Source: TMED26 sp002694075
GTDB lineage: Bacteria; Pseudomonadota; Alphaproteobacteria; Thalassobaculales; Thalassobaculaceae
Length of the DNA: 64,000 nt
Reading direction: 5' to 3'
NCBI GenBank assembly: GCA_036160575.1
Contig: JAYYDT010000066.1
Location: 4,420 to 68,419, forward strand
A model generated the notes under the pieces. It saw only the letters and a list, made by a program, of their open reading frames with translations, was not told where the DNA came from and did no database searches. Positions 40,700 through 50,288 of this stretch are shown here, in pieces. Positions within the stretch are counted from its first letter, which is position 1; every line of letters begins with the position of its first letter. The position numbers were made by a program, and so were the translations under genes.

Positions 40700-41881
40700 A
40701 TGAAAATCACCCATATCGAAGATCTGCACTGCGACGCTGGCTGGCGCGAGTTTTCATTTCTGAAGATCGAGACCGACGCTGGCATCACCGGTTGGTCGGA
40801 ATATAACGAGAGCTATGGGTCGAAGGGCCTGACCGCGGTGATCAAGGGGCTCGCCCGCCATCTGATCGGCGTTGACCCACGGCCCGTGGAACGGCTCACC
40901 GCGCAAATGTACGCCAAAACCCGCCAGGCGCCCGGCGGCCTGGCCCAGCAGGCCATCGCCGCCCTGGAAAACGCACTGGTTGACGTCAAGGCGCGGGCGC
41001 TCGGCGTGCCGGTTTATGAACTTTTGGGCGGCCCGGTGCGCGACCGTTTGCGGCTCTATTGGTCGCATTGCGGCTCTTATCGGATCGATCACGCCGCCAC
41101 CATGGGGGTGTCGCCCCTGACCGATCTAGCCGGCGTGGAAGCGCTCGGCGCCGAGGTGCGGGAGCGCGGCTTCACCGCCCTTAAAACCAATATATTCCTG
41201 TTCGACCAAGACCCGCCGGAAATGTTCATGCCCGGCTTCACCCGCACCGATGGCTGGCCCGAGCTGAACCCCTCGCGCCGCGTGATCGACGCCCTCGACG
41301 CGCAGTTAACCGCGCTGCGCGACGGCGCCGGCCCGGATATGGATATTCTGCTCGATCTCAACTTCAACTTTAAAACCGAAGGCTATATGCGCGTCGCCGA
41401 GGGGCTGGCCCACCATGACCTGTTCTGGGTCGAAATCGACACCATGGACCCGGCCGCCCTCGCCCTTATTCGCGCCCGCGGCCCCCATCCGGTGGCCAGC
41501 TGCGAGAGTTTGTTTCATCGCCGCGGCTTCAAGGATTTCCTCCATCGCCAGGCCATGGACGTGGCCATCGTCGACGTGCCCTGGAACGGTATTTTGGAGT
41601 CCATAAAGATCGCCAGCATGGCCGAGGCCCACGAAATCAACGTCGCGCCGCATAATTTCTATGGCCATCTGTCGACCATGATGAGCGCGCATTTCTGCGC
41701 CGCCGTCGGCAATTTCCGGATCATGGAGATCGATATCGACGACGTGCCCTGGAAAGACGATCTGGTGACCGTCACGCCAGCCATCGCCGACGGTCACATG
41801 ACCCTGCCCAGCGGCCCCGGCTGGGGCACCGAAGTGAACGAGGACGCGATCCGCGCCCATCCGGTCAAACCCAAGGAATGA
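40700..41881 (+). CDS. mandelate racemase/muconate lactonizing enzyme (enolase superfamily) protein
   Basis: 393 residues. It has an N-terminal capping domain and a C-terminal barrel. Probable metal ligands are Asp in LLDLNFNF (about 218), Glu in FWVEID (about 248) and Glu in ASCESL (about 273). The second-strand residue set is LKTN, and PHNFYGHLS supplies a late His. This layout fits an acid-sugar dehydratase, though the substrate is not certain. It overlaps the next MFS gene by 4 bp, which suggests an uptake-plus-dehydration pair. Confidence 0.87.
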   Translation: MKITHIEDLHCDAGWREFSFLKIETDAGITGWSEYNESYGSKGLTAVIKGLARHLIGVDPRPVERLTAQMYAKTRQAPGGLAQQAIAALENALVDVKARALGVPVYELLGGPVRDRLRLYWSHCGSYRIDHAATMGVSPLTDLAGVEALGAEVRERGFTALKTNIFLFDQDPPEMFMPGFTRTDGWPELNPSRRVIDALDAQLTALRDGAGPDMDILLDLNFNFKTEGYMRVAEGLAHHDLFWVEIDTMDPAALALIRARGPHPVASCESLFHRRGFKDFLHRQAMDVAIVDVPWNGILESIKIASMAEAHEINVAPHNFYGHLSTMMSAHFCAAVGNFRIMEIDIDDVPWKDDLVTVTPAIADGHMTLPSGPGWGTEVNEDAIRAHPVKPKE

Positions 41882-43131
41882 GCGACGACGCACAGGCGGC
41901 GCACCAGGGTAACCACCCCTATCGCTGGGCCATCCTGTTTGGCGTATGGCTGATTTACGCCGGTTTTGGCGTGACCATCAGCGGGATCGCGCCCCTGGTC
42001 GGGCCGATCACCGACGATCTGGCGATCAGTCATGGCGCCATGGGCCTGACCATGGGGGCCTGGCCATTTGTCTATATTTTCTCGGCCATGCCCTGTGGCG
42101 TGGCGATTGACCGCGCCGGCCCGCGCCTGGGCCTGATGGTGGCCGCCGTGATCATGGCGGTGTCGGGCCTGGCCCGGGCCATGGCGGACGATCAAACCGC
42201 CCTGTTTTTAGCGGTCGCGGTGTTCGGTCTCGGCGGTCCGTTGGTGTCCATCGGCGGTCCCAAGTTGATCGCCCTGTGGTTCAACGAACGCCAGCGCGGC
42301 ATGGCCATGGGCGTCTATATCACCGGACCGGCCCTGGGCGGTATCGCCGCCCTGTCGCTGACCAACGCGGTGGTCATGCCCTGGCTGGATCAGGATTGGC
42401 GCGCCGTGCTGACCGCCTACGCGGCGGTCACCCTGGCCACCGGCGTGGTGTGGGCGGCGATTAACCTGCATCCAATGGCCCGGCGGGTGGAACGTGACAT
42501 CGCCGCCGCCCCCCGGGTCAGCCAGCTGGCCCTGTTCCGCGAACTGGTCGGCTTACGGTCGGTGCAAATCGTCTTGTTGATGAGCGTCGGCATCTTTTTC
42601 TTCAATCACGGCCTCAACAATTGGCTGCCGGAAATTCTGCGCGCCCGCGGGATGAGTGCCGCCGAAGCCGGGTTTTGGGCCTCGGTGCCGCCACTGATCG
42701 GGGTTATTGCCTCGCTGACCATCCCGCGCTTCGCCACCGCCGAACGGCGCATGGCGGTGATGGCCGCGCTGTTCGCGGCGGCGACCGGGTCGATGACGGC
42801 GCTTTTGGTCACCGACGGTCATGGCGCCATCGCCGGTCTGGTGCTGCAAGGGTTTTGCCGCGGTACCATGATGACCGTCGCCTTGTTGACCTTGGTCGAT
42901 ATCCCGGCCATTGGCCCGGCCCGCGCCGGCGCCGCCGGCGGTATGTTTTTCTCGGCCGCCGAAGTCGGCGGGGTCAGCGGCCCTTTGTCGATGGGCTTGT
43001 TGTTCGACGCCACCGGCGGCTTCACCGCCGGGCTCATGGCGATGGTTGGGGTGTCGGCGCTATTGCTGGTCCTGGTCTTGCCGCTGCGCGCCAGTTTGGC
43101 GGCCAGCTCCTTATCGACGACAGGCCGCTAA
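41878..43131 (+). CDS. MFS transporter
   Basis: 417 residues with about twelve hydrophobic segments. The N-terminal half includes MGLTMGAWPFVYIFSAMPCG and GVAIDRAGPRLGLM, the conserved loop between helices 2 and 3. It resembles CynX/NarK-type or organic-anion members of the MFS. Because it is translationally coupled to an enolase-superfamily enzyme it probably imports that enzyme's acid substrate. Its end overlaps the chrA end by 4 bp. Confidence 0.87.
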   Translation: MSDDAQAAHQGNHPYRWAILFGVWLIYAGFGVTISGIAPLVGPITDDLAISHGAMGLTMGAWPFVYIFSAMPCGVAIDRAGPRLGLMVAAVIMAVSGLARAMADDQTALFLAVAVFGLGGPLVSIGGPKLIALWFNERQRGMAMGVYITGPALGGIAALSLTNAVVMPWLDQDWRAVLTAYAAVTLATGVVWAAINLHPMARRVERDIAAAPRVSQLALFRELVGLRSVQIVLLMSVGIFFFNHGLNNWLPEILRARGMSAAEAGFWASVPPLIGVIASLTIPRFATAERRMAVMAALFAAATGSMTALLVTDGHGAIAGLVLQGFCRGTMMTVALLTLVDIPAIGPARAGAAGGMFFSAAEVGGVSGPLSMGLLFDATGGFTAGLMAMVGVSALLLVLVLPLRASLAASSLSTTGR

Positions 43132-44435
43132 GCCAGATAGCTGAGGGCGAGCCCGGCGGCGGCGGCCAAGGCCAGCACCGTTGGCACGCCCCAGCGTAAT
43201 TTCAACAACAGGACGGCGGCCGCCAGGGCCAAACCGATGACCCGCCAGTCGACCGTCGCCCAATCCGGCCACCACAGGGTCAACGGCCCAAAATCGCGCG
43301 CCGCCACACTTCCGAACGCCACATGCAGGGCGAACCATAGCGAGAGGTTCAAAATCACCCCGACCACAGCGGCGGTGATCGCCGTTAACGCCCCCGACAG
43401 GCGCGGTTGGGCGGCGATCCGCTCGATATAGGGGGCACCGGCGAAGATCCACAGGAAACAGGGCGCGAAGGTGACCCAGAGGGTGAGCACCGCGGCGATC
43501 ACCGCCACGCCGAGGCCGCCATTTTTAAAGCCGGCCAAAAAGCCGACGAACTGGGTGACCAGGATCAATGGACCCGGGGTGGTCTCGGCAAGGCCCAGAC
43601 CATCCATCATCTCGCCGGCGTCAAGCCAACCGAAATCACTGACCACCTCTTGGGCCATATAGGTCAGAACCGCGTAAGCGCCGCCAAAGGTGACGACCGC
43701 CAGCTTGGAGAAAAACACCCCGATTTCGGTCAACAAAGTCAGGCCCAGCGCTTGGTCGACGATGATCACCGGCAGCCACCAGATAACGCCCCAGAGAACC
43801 ACCGTGCGCAGGGTGCTGAGTGGCGAGATCGGCGCCGTGGCGGCCGCCTCGACCGCGGTGTCGCCGCCGCGCAGAAAACCATAGGCGGCGGCGGCCAGGA
43901 CGACCAGCGGGAAGGGCACTGCGAAAAAGAAAATGGCGACGAAGGCGAGCCCGGCGATCAGCCAATAAACCGCCGCCGTCAGGGCCCGCCGCGCCACTTT
44001 CAACAGCGCTTCGATGACCACCACCAGCACCGCCGCCTTGATGCCTAAAAACAAGGCCGAGACCAGCGGCACGGCGCCGAAAAAGCCATAAATCGCCGCC
44101 AGCGCCAGCATCACCGCCGCGCCCGGCACGACGAACAGTAACCCGGCCATCAAACCGCCCGGCACCCCCCGCAGACGCCAACCGGCATAGGTCGTCAATT
44201 GCATCGCCTCCGGCCCCGGCAGCAACATGCAAAAATTCAAAGCGTTGAGGAACTGACGCTCGCTCAGCCAGTTATTCTCCTCAACCAGAACCCGATGCAT
44301 GACGGCGATTTGCGCCGCCGGGCCGCCGAAGGACAACAAGCCGATTTTGGCGAAGCCGGAGAAAATATCGGCGAGAGCCCGCGGGCTCGCCGATGGGCCG
44401 CCGGCGGTGCCGGTGGGCGTGCCATCCTGATTCAT
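43128..44435 (-). CDS. chrA: chromate transporter, ChrA (long, two-domain) type
   Basis: 435 residues from the ATG at 44435, preceded on its strand by AAAGGGCGCGC. The upstream extension to 44492 looks non-coding. Two homologous halves are visible: FGGPAAQIAVMHR with LPGPEAMQLTTYAGW in the first, and TFGGAYAVLTYMAQ with TPGPLILVTQFVGFLAG in the second. ChrA exports chromate or related oxyanions across the inner membrane. No chromate-sensing regulator is adjacent. Confidence 0.9.
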   Translation of the reverse strand: MNQDGTPTGTAGGPSASPRALADIFSGFAKIGLLSFGGPAAQIAVMHRVLVEENNWLSERQFLNALNFCMLLPGPEAMQLTTYAGWRLRGVPGGLMAGLLFVVPGAAVMLALAAIYGFFGAVPLVSALFLGIKAAVLVVVIEALLKVARRALTAAVYWLIAGLAFVAIFFFAVPFPLVVLAAAAYGFLRGGDTAVEAAATAPISPLSTLRTVVLWGVIWWLPVIIVDQALGLTLLTEIGVFFSKLAVVTFGGAYAVLTYMAQEVVSDFGWLDAGEMMDGLGLAETTPGPLILVTQFVGFLAGFKNGGLGVAVIAAVLTLWVTFAPCFLWIFAGAPYIERIAAQPRLSGALTAITAAVVGVILNLSLWFALHVAFGSVAARDFGPLTLWWPDWATVDWRVIGLALAAAVLLLKLRWGVPTVLALAAAAGLALSYLA

Positions 44436-44524
44436 TGCGCGCCCTTTCCCGCGACCCTTTTGGAAATCTAAGAGAAGGCCGCGGCCGGCCAAATGGCAAG
44501 CGGTTTTAAAACCTCAAAGCCCGG

Positions 44525-45214
44525 TCACAGCAACCCCATGGCCTTGAAACTGGCATAGCCGCCGCGCGCGACCACCACATGATCGTGCAGATCGATGCCG
44601 ACCGCCGTGAGGGCCGCCGCCACCTCACGTGTCATCGCGACGTCCTCGTCCGAGGGCTGCGGCGTGCCTCCGGGGTGGTTATGCACCATGATCACCGAGG
44701 CCGCGCCAAGGTCGAGGGCCCGCCGGATCACTTCACGGGGATAGACGGCGGCATGGTCGATGGTGCCTTCCTGCATCACCTCATCGGCCATCAAAATGTT
44801 CTGCCGATTCAGGTAGAAGACGCGAAATTGCTCAATCTTGAGATAGCTCATCGAGGCCCGGCAATAGTCAATCAAATGCCGCCAATTCGCCAAGATCGGG
44901 CGATTGCAAAGTGGCGCGGCGATCAGTTGCAAGGCCGCCGCGTGGGCGGTTTTCAGAGCCGCCACCGAATTGGCGCCCATGCCGGAGACACACATCAACT
45001 CGTCGGCCTCGGCGTTGATGACATCGGCGAAACTGCCGAACCGGGCGATCAAATTCTTGGCCAAGGGTTTCACGTCGCCGCGCGGCTTGGCCAGGAACAA
45101 AAGTAGTTCCAAAAGCTCGTAATCGGCCAATGCGCGCGGCCCCTGACGCAGGAAACGGTCGCGCAAGCGGGCCCGATGGCCGATATAATGCGGTGCTTGA
45201 TCGCCGCTCATCAC
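44525..45214 (-). CDS. radC: RadC/JAB-domain (MPN) protein
   Basis: 229 residues. An N-terminal helix-hairpin-helix-like region (VSGMGANSVAALKTAHA, near residue 78) is followed by the metal-binding JAMM-type motif HNHPGG...SxED in the last third. The segment VVARGGYASFKAMGLL ends the protein as usual. RadC proteins were linked to DNA repair but their real activity is unclear. A second Met could be the start. Confidence 0.9.
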   Translation of the reverse strand: MMSGDQAPHYIGHRARLRDRFLRQGPRALADYELLELLLFLAKPRGDVKPLAKNLIARFGSFADVINAEADELMCVSGMGANSVAALKTAHAAALQLIAAPLCNRPILANWRHLIDYCRASMSYLKIEQFRVFYLNRQNILMADEVMQEGTIDHAAVYPREVIRRALDLGAASVIMVHNHPGGTPQPSDEDVAMTREVAAALTAVGIDLHDHVVVARGGYASFKAMGLL

Positions 45215-45335
45215 CCCAAACCGCCAAATTCCGTTCCTGCGGTCATGGATGGGCTAGACCGGTTTTCACCCCATTGACGCCGTCCCGGCCACACGGCAGG
45301 GTCCCTGTCGACCTTCCTTTTCCCGGTGCCCAGAT

Positions 45336-45782
45336 ATGCTCGGTCGTCCCGCTGTCCTCTTCTATAATCTTGGTTTCCCGGCGCCGGTCTTGGCGGCCGC
45401 TTCGGCGCTGGCGCGCCGCCGGCGCGGGTCGCGCCTGTTCCATATGCCATTGGCGCCCGAGGGCGCGCCGTCGACGACAGTGGCGGCGGCGGCGCTGATC
45501 GCCGCCCAAGACCGCGGCCATGACCCGGCCCCGCTGCTCAGCCACCTGCTGGACGGTGGCGGCGATGATCCGGCGGCGGTGGTGGCGGCGGCCGACGCCG
45601 CCGGCCTGGACGGCGCCTTGCTACTGTGTGAGGCGTTTGAAGCCGCCGCTCTGGAAACCCTCTCCGCCAATGAGCGGCAGGCCGCGGCGCTGAACCTAGG
45701 GGCCTTGCCGGCCTTGATCCTCGATGGCACGCCCTTGGTAGGCGCCGACGCGATCCTACGGGCCGCCGGCGCCTCGCCATGA
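45336..45782 (+). CDS. DsbA/thioredoxin-fold-like protein lacking an active-site CxxC
   Basis: 148 residues, GC-rich and Ala-rich. The C-terminal LPALILDGTPLVGADAIL resembles the cis-Pro and end region of DsbA-like proteins, while the N-terminus has no CxxC; Cys98 is the only cysteine. The stop overlaps the cobD start by 4 bp, and the codon structure fits a real gene. Length is short for DsbA. The family call is weak and the function unknown. Confidence 0.55.
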   Translation: MLGRPAVLFYNLGFPAPVLAAASALARRRRGSRLFHMPLAPEGAPSTTVAAAALIAAQDRGHDPAPLLSHLLDGGGDDPAAVVAAADAAGLDGALLLCEAFEAAALETLSANERQAAALNLGALPALILDGTPLVGADAILRAAGASP

Positions 45783-46801
45783 TCTTCTTCGCCCCCGGCG
45801 AGATTTTGGCGACCGCGCTGATCGCCTTGCTTCTCGACCGCTGGCTTGGCGACCCCCCTTGGCTGACACGGCGGATCGGCCATCCGGTGATTTGGATCGG
45901 TCGAGTCATTGGGTTTTTGGAACAACGGCTCAACCGTGCGCCCGAAAAGTCGGCGCGCGGTCGTTTTTTGGGTCTGCTCACCGTCACAATGGTGGCGGCG
46001 CTCGCCCTCGCCGGTGGGACGGCGGTGATTCTGCTCGGCCAAACCGTCAACCTGGCGATACCGTTCGCCGGTCTGGCCGCCGGTGTTCTGCTGTGCCAAC
46101 GCAGCTTGGCCGACCATGTGACGGCCGTCGCCGACGGTCTGCGTCACGATGTGGCCGGCGGCCGCCAAGCGTTGGCCCATTTGGTCGGCCGCGATGTGAG
46201 CGATTTGGACGAAAGCGCGGTCGCCACCGGCGCCATTGAATCACTGGCCGAAAACACCTCCGACGGAATTGTCGCGCCGTTGTTCTGGCTACTGCTCGGC
46301 GGCTTGCCGGGCATGACCCTTTATAAGGCGATCAACACCGCCGACAGCATGATCGGGCATCGCGACCGGCGCCATTTGGCGTTTGGCTGGGCGGCGGCGC
46401 GTCTGGACGACGGCCTTAACCTGCCGGCGGCTCGTTTGACCGCCGTGGGATTTGCGCTCGCCGCCGGCATCACCCAGGCCGCGCCCCTCGCCGCCCTGAG
46501 GGCCGCCCTGAGGGCCGCTTGGCGCGACGCCGGCGGGCATCTCTCGCCCAATGCCGGCTGGCCCGAGGCGGCGGTCGCCGGCGCCCTTGGCCTAACCCTT
46601 GGCGGGCCGCGCAGCTATGCCGGACGGTCCGTGGATTTGGCCCGCATGGGTGACGGCCAGGCACCGACCGGCGCGCCCGACATCATGCGCGCCCTCGCCC
46701 TTTACCGGGCCACGCTCAACTTAACCACCTGCCTGGTCGCCGGCGCCCTGGCGCTGCTTTGGGCCTTTGGGGCTGCGGATTTTTCATCGCACCCATTCTG
46801 A
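45779..46801 (+). CDS. cobD: adenosylcobinamide-phosphate synthase
   Basis: 340 residues with four to six membrane segments. Family signatures are LLLDRWLGDPPWLTRRIGHPVIWIG at the N-terminus, ESLAENTSDGIVAPLFW near residue 150 and MIGHRDRRHLAFGWAAARLDD. CobD/CbiB attaches the aminopropanol arm to adenosylcobyric acid in cobalamin synthesis. No other cob gene is nearby, and no B12-riboswitch-like structure was noticed upstream. Confidence 0.92.
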   Translation: MIFFAPGEILATALIALLLDRWLGDPPWLTRRIGHPVIWIGRVIGFLEQRLNRAPEKSARGRFLGLLTVTMVAALALAGGTAVILLGQTVNLAIPFAGLAAGVLLCQRSLADHVTAVADGLRHDVAGGRQALAHLVGRDVSDLDESAVATGAIESLAENTSDGIVAPLFWLLLGGLPGMTLYKAINTADSMIGHRDRRHLAFGWAAARLDDGLNLPAARLTAVGFALAAGITQAAPLAALRAALRAAWRDAGGHLSPNAGWPEAAVAGALGLTLGGPRSYAGRSVDLARMGDGQAPTGAPDIMRALALYRATLNLTTCLVAGALALLWAFGAADFSSHPF

Positions 46802-46888
46802 TTTGGCATGCCGACCGCGGCGTGAATAGGTTACAACCTTACGCCGGATCGTCCTTGATCCCCCCTTTCAACGCCAGAGGTTCTTCGC

Positions 46889-48067
46889 ATGTCGACGTCA
46901 CCCCAGTTGTTCTCGCCGCTGACCCTGCGCGGCGTCACCTTGCCCAATCGTATCGTTCTGTCGCCGCTGTGCATGTATTCCGGCAAAGACGGCGTCGCCA
47001 ACGACTGGCATTTCGCCCATCTCAGCACCTTCGCGCGCGGCCGGGTTGGCCTGATTTTCGCTGAAGCCACGGCGGTTGAGCCGCGCGGCCGCATCACCCC
47101 GCGCTGCCTGGGCATCTGGAACGATGAACAGGTCGAAGCCTTCAAGCCGATCACCGCCTTCATCGAAAGCATGGGCAGCGTGCCGGCGATCCAATTGGCC
47201 CATGCCGGGCGCAAGGCCTCGTCCCATGTGCCGTGGATGGGCGGCAAGCACATCACCGCCGCCGACGCCGTGCCGGGCGAAGACCCCTGGCCGGTGGTCG
47301 GACCCAGCGCGACGGCCGTCGCCGAGGGCTTCCAAACCCCGCACCAATTAACCGTCGAGGAAATCCAGGATTTGGCGCAAGCCTTCGCCGACGCCGCCGT
47401 GCGCAGCATCGCCGCCGGCTTCAAGGTCATAGAACTGCATGGCGCCCATGGCTATTTGATGCACAGCTTCCTGTCGCCGCTGGCCAATACCCGTAACGAC
47501 CAATACGGCGGCGATATCACCGGGCGCATGCGCTTTCCCCTGGAAGTGGTCGACGCGGTGCGCAAGGTGATCCCCGAGGACATGCCGCTGTTCTTCCGCA
47601 TTTCCGCCATCGATGGCCCGGCCGAAGGCTGGACGATGGACGATTCCGTGGTGTTGGGCCGCGAATTGGCGGCGCGCGGGGTGGATGTCGTCGATTGCTC
47701 GTCGGGCGGCATCGCCGGGGCGCCGCGCTTCCGTTCCAATGACGAGGGCAAGCCCTTGGCCTCGCCCCTCGACCGTGGGCTGGGCTTTCAGGTGCCCTAC
47801 GCCGAACGCGTGAAAGCCGAGAGCGATATCAAGACCATGGCCGTCGGTCTTATCGTCGACCCGCAACAGGCCGAGGACATTTTGGTTGAGGGACGCGCCG
47901 ATCTGGTGGCCCTTGGCCGAGAGTTGATGTTCAACCCGTTTTGGGCTTTACACGCAGCCCAAGCCCTCGACCACGACCCGAATTTCAAAATGTGGCCGGA
48001 CCAATATGCCTGGGGCGTGTTCCGGCGCGCCCAACTGGCCAATTTCAAGGACGTCCGCACCGGCTAA
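46889..48067 (+). CDS. NADH:flavin oxidoreductase (old yellow enzyme, YqjM-like)
   Basis: 392 residues. The N-terminal IVLSPLCMYS puts a redox-sensing Cys at 28, as in YqjM-type ene-reductases. The FMN-barrel segment HGAHGYLMHSFLSPLANTR with DQYGGD follows near residues 185-210, and GRELMFNPFW is near the C-terminus. It should reduce activated C=C bonds with NAD(P)H. The 3' end is 29 bp from the convergent SIS gene. Confidence 0.92.
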   Translation: MSTSPQLFSPLTLRGVTLPNRIVLSPLCMYSGKDGVANDWHFAHLSTFARGRVGLIFAEATAVEPRGRITPRCLGIWNDEQVEAFKPITAFIESMGSVPAIQLAHAGRKASSHVPWMGGKHITAADAVPGEDPWPVVGPSATAVAEGFQTPHQLTVEEIQDLAQAFADAAVRSIAAGFKVIELHGAHGYLMHSFLSPLANTRNDQYGGDITGRMRFPLEVVDAVRKVIPEDMPLFFRISAIDGPAEGWTMDDSVVLGRELAARGVDVVDCSSGGIAGAPRFRSNDEGKPLASPLDRGLGFQVPYAERVKAESDIKTMAVGLIVDPQQAEDILVEGRADLVALGRELMFNPFWALHAAQALDHDPNFKMWPDQYAWGVFRRAQLANFKDVRTG

Positions 48068-48096
48068 GCCGACCACGCCGGGCCGGCCGGTCACCG

Positions 48097-48720
48097 TTAG
48101 AATTTACGGGCGGTGACCAGGTCGGCCGGCATTTCGGCCATCCGCAAGCTATGCACCAGAATATGGCTGATCGACTGAAACAAATCCTCCAGCACGCCAT
48201 AGTTATCCGCCGCCACATGGAGATTGACCGTCGCCGCCGCCGCCGAGCGGCCGCCCGCGAAACCCGTGATCGCCAGGCTATCGACCGCGTTCGCGGCGGC
48301 CCAATCGACCGCCCGCACGACATTTTCAGAATCGCCCGAGGCCGAATAGCTGACCAACAGGTCGCCAGGCCGCGCCAAGGTGCGTAGCTGATAGACGAAG
48401 ACATCGTCATAGCTGATGTCATTGGCGATGGCGGTGACCGTTTCCATAGTCGCCACCAGCGAGATCAGACGGGCGTTGACGGCGGCGTCGGTCTGCATCG
48501 ATTTCATGTGGTCGCAGACCATCTGATTGGCCAGCGCCGCCGACCCGCCATTGCCACACACAAAGACCGACGCGCCGCGCCGGTAGGCACCGCCCAATAG
48601 GTCGGCCGCGGCGTTGAGGCGCGCGCGGTCGAGTTCGGCGGCGGCGCGCGTCAATTCGGCGAAGTATGCCTCGGCATAGGCCGCCGTGGAGGCGAATTTC
48701 TCGCGTGGGAAGCTGCTCAT
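48097..48720 (-). CDS. SIS-domain protein (phosphoheptose isomerase-like)
   Basis: 207 residues from the ATG at 48720; the frame extends upstream without a good start. CGNGGSAALANQMVCDHMK sits near residues 55-75, SGDSENVVRA near 130, and QSISHILVHSL near 185, as in GmhA-like sugar isomerases. GmhA makes the heptose precursor of lipopolysaccharide. A sugar isomerase or SIS-type regulator with another substrate is possible, since no heptose-pathway gene is near. Confidence 0.83.
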   Translation of the reverse strand: MSSFPREKFASTAAYAEAYFAELTRAAAELDRARLNAAADLLGGAYRRGASVFVCGNGGSAALANQMVCDHMKSMQTDAAVNARLISLVATMETVTAIANDISYDDVFVYQLRTLARPGDLLVSYSASGDSENVVRAVDWAAANAVDSLAITGFAGGRSAAAATVNLHVAADNYGVLEDLFQSISHILVHSLRMAEMPADLVTARKF

Positions 48721-48860
48721 GGGTCTGGTGTCCGTCGCCCTGCCTCTGGTGTCAACGGCTTTAAGTGAAGGCGGCGCGCGGCGCAAGTGCGATCTGGCGC
48801 CGCCCAAAGCACGCCGGTATGCTCGAGCCGCCGTCTCACTAACCATGGAGGACCGCCGAT

Positions 48861-49241
48861 ATGGCAAGCGAATTATACGAAAAAGGATTGGCTAAACGCA
48901 AAAGCGTGCTGGGCGATGAGTATGTCGACCGGGCCCTCGACGCCGGCCCGTTCGCAAGTGATTTCCAAGCTTATCTGACGGAATATTGTTGGGGCGCGGT
49001 GTGGACCGATGACACCCTCAGCGACAAACAACGCAGCATGCTTAACGTCGCCATGCTGGCCACGTTGAACCGTATGCACGAATGGGAACTGCATTTTCGC
49101 GGCGCCCTGACCAATGGGGTGACCCGCGAAGAGTTGGCCGCGATCATCAAACAGATCACCTGTTACGCCGGGGCGCCGGTGGGTGTTGAATGCCACCGCA
49201 TCGCCAAACGCGTCTTCGCCGAGATCGACGGCGCGGCGTGA
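48861..49241 (+). CDS. carboxymuconolactone decarboxylase (PcaC-like) family protein
   Basis: 126 residues, the usual length for PcaC-like CMD proteins. The core LSDKQRSMLNVAMLATLNRMHEWELHFRGAL with GVTREELAAIIKQ is diagnostic, and the Glu-x3-His arrangement (EWELH) replaces the AhpD-type CxxC. It would fit gamma-carboxymuconolactone decarboxylase or a relative, but no other beta-ketoadipate gene is adjacent. It diverges from the SIS gene over 140 bp. Confidence 0.87.
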   Translation: MASELYEKGLAKRKSVLGDEYVDRALDAGPFASDFQAYLTEYCWGAVWTDDTLSDKQRSMLNVAMLATLNRMHEWELHFRGALTNGVTREELAAIIKQITCYAGAPVGVECHRIAKRVFAEIDGAA

Positions 49242-49251
49242 GGCAATCCGG

Positions 49252-50220
49252 TCAGTCGGCGGCCTCCGCCGGCGCCGCCAGGCTGACCCCGGCCGCCTCG
49301 TTCAAGCCCAGGGCGATGTTCAAGTTCTGCACCGCCGCGCCCGAGGCGCCCTTGCCGAGATTATCCAAGCGCGTCACCAACAGGGCCTGACGTTGGGCCT
49401 CATTGGCGAAAACCATGATTTCCAGATCATTGCTATTGGCCAAGCTGTCCGGTCGCAGGTAGGCCCCTCGCTCCAACGGCGCCATGTCATTCATCGCCAA
49501 CACCCGCACGAAACGCTCGCCAGCATAGGTTTCGGCCAGTTTGGCGTGCAACGCGGCGGCGCTGACGCCGGGGGCCAATTGATCCAGATGCAGCGGGATC
49601 GTATTGACCATGCCCTGGAAATAATCGGCGATACTCGGACAAAACAGCGGCGCGTGGGTCAAGCCGGCGAAAAGCCGGATTTCAGGCACATGCTTATGGT
49701 TGAGGTTGAACCCATAGGCGCTAAAGGGCTCGGCGCCAGCCTCAAACACCTCAATCAACGCTTTGCCGCCGCCGCTGTAACCGGAAACCGCGTGCATCGA
49801 CACATGGAGGTCGGCCGGCACCAGGCCGGCGGCGATCAGCGGCCGCAATAACAGAATGAAACCGGTCGGAAAACAACCGGGATTGGCGATCCGCGTGGCC
49901 GCCGCCAGGCGCGCGCGCTGGCCCAGCTCCATTTCCGGCAACCCATAGGTCCAGGCCGGATCGACCCGATGGGCGGTCGAAGCGTCGATCACTTTGACCG
50001 CCGGATTGTCGATCATCGCCACCGCCTCTTTGGCGGCGGCGTCGGGCAGGCACAGCACCACCGCGTCAACTTCGTTCAAAAGCTCGCGGCGGGCCGCCGG
50101 GTCTTTCCGCCGGGCCGGGTCGATCGACACCACCGCAAGATCGTCGCGACCGGTCAAGCGATCGCGCACCTGCAGACCGGTGGTGCCCGCTTCGCCGTCG
50201 ATAAAGACTTGCTTGACCAT
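49252..50220 (-). CDS. argC: N-acetyl-gamma-glutamyl-phosphate reductase
   Basis: 322 residues, short type 2 form. NPGCFPTG puts the catalytic Cys at 116, with the N-terminal IDGEAGTTGLQVRDRL for the nucleotide and STAHRVDPAWTYGLPE before the active site. It reduces N-acetylglutamyl phosphate in arginine synthesis. No other arg gene is adjacent, and it faces the CMD gene with only 10 bp between them. Confidence 0.93.
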   Translation of the reverse strand: MVKQVFIDGEAGTTGLQVRDRLTGRDDLAVVSIDPARRKDPAARRELLNEVDAVVLCLPDAAAKEAVAMIDNPAVKVIDASTAHRVDPAWTYGLPEMELGQRARLAAATRIANPGCFPTGFILLLRPLIAAGLVPADLHVSMHAVSGYSGGGKALIEVFEAGAEPFSAYGFNLNHKHVPEIRLFAGLTHAPLFCPSIADYFQGMVNTIPLHLDQLAPGVSAAALHAKLAETYAGERFVRVLAMNDMAPLERGAYLRPDSLANSNDLEIMVFANEAQRQALLVTRLDNLGKGASGAAVQNLNIALGLNEAAGVSLAAPAEAAD

Positions 50221-50288
50221 AACGCATACTCCTTCGCAGGTGCGATCAATCCAGCGTTATAGGCAGGTTCCGAAAGACCGTCAAACCT

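Noticed and set aside
45215..45335. Cobalamin riboswitch upstream of the cobD transcript
   Set aside because: The 121-bp gap is short and I saw no B12-box-like element; a covariance-model search would decide.
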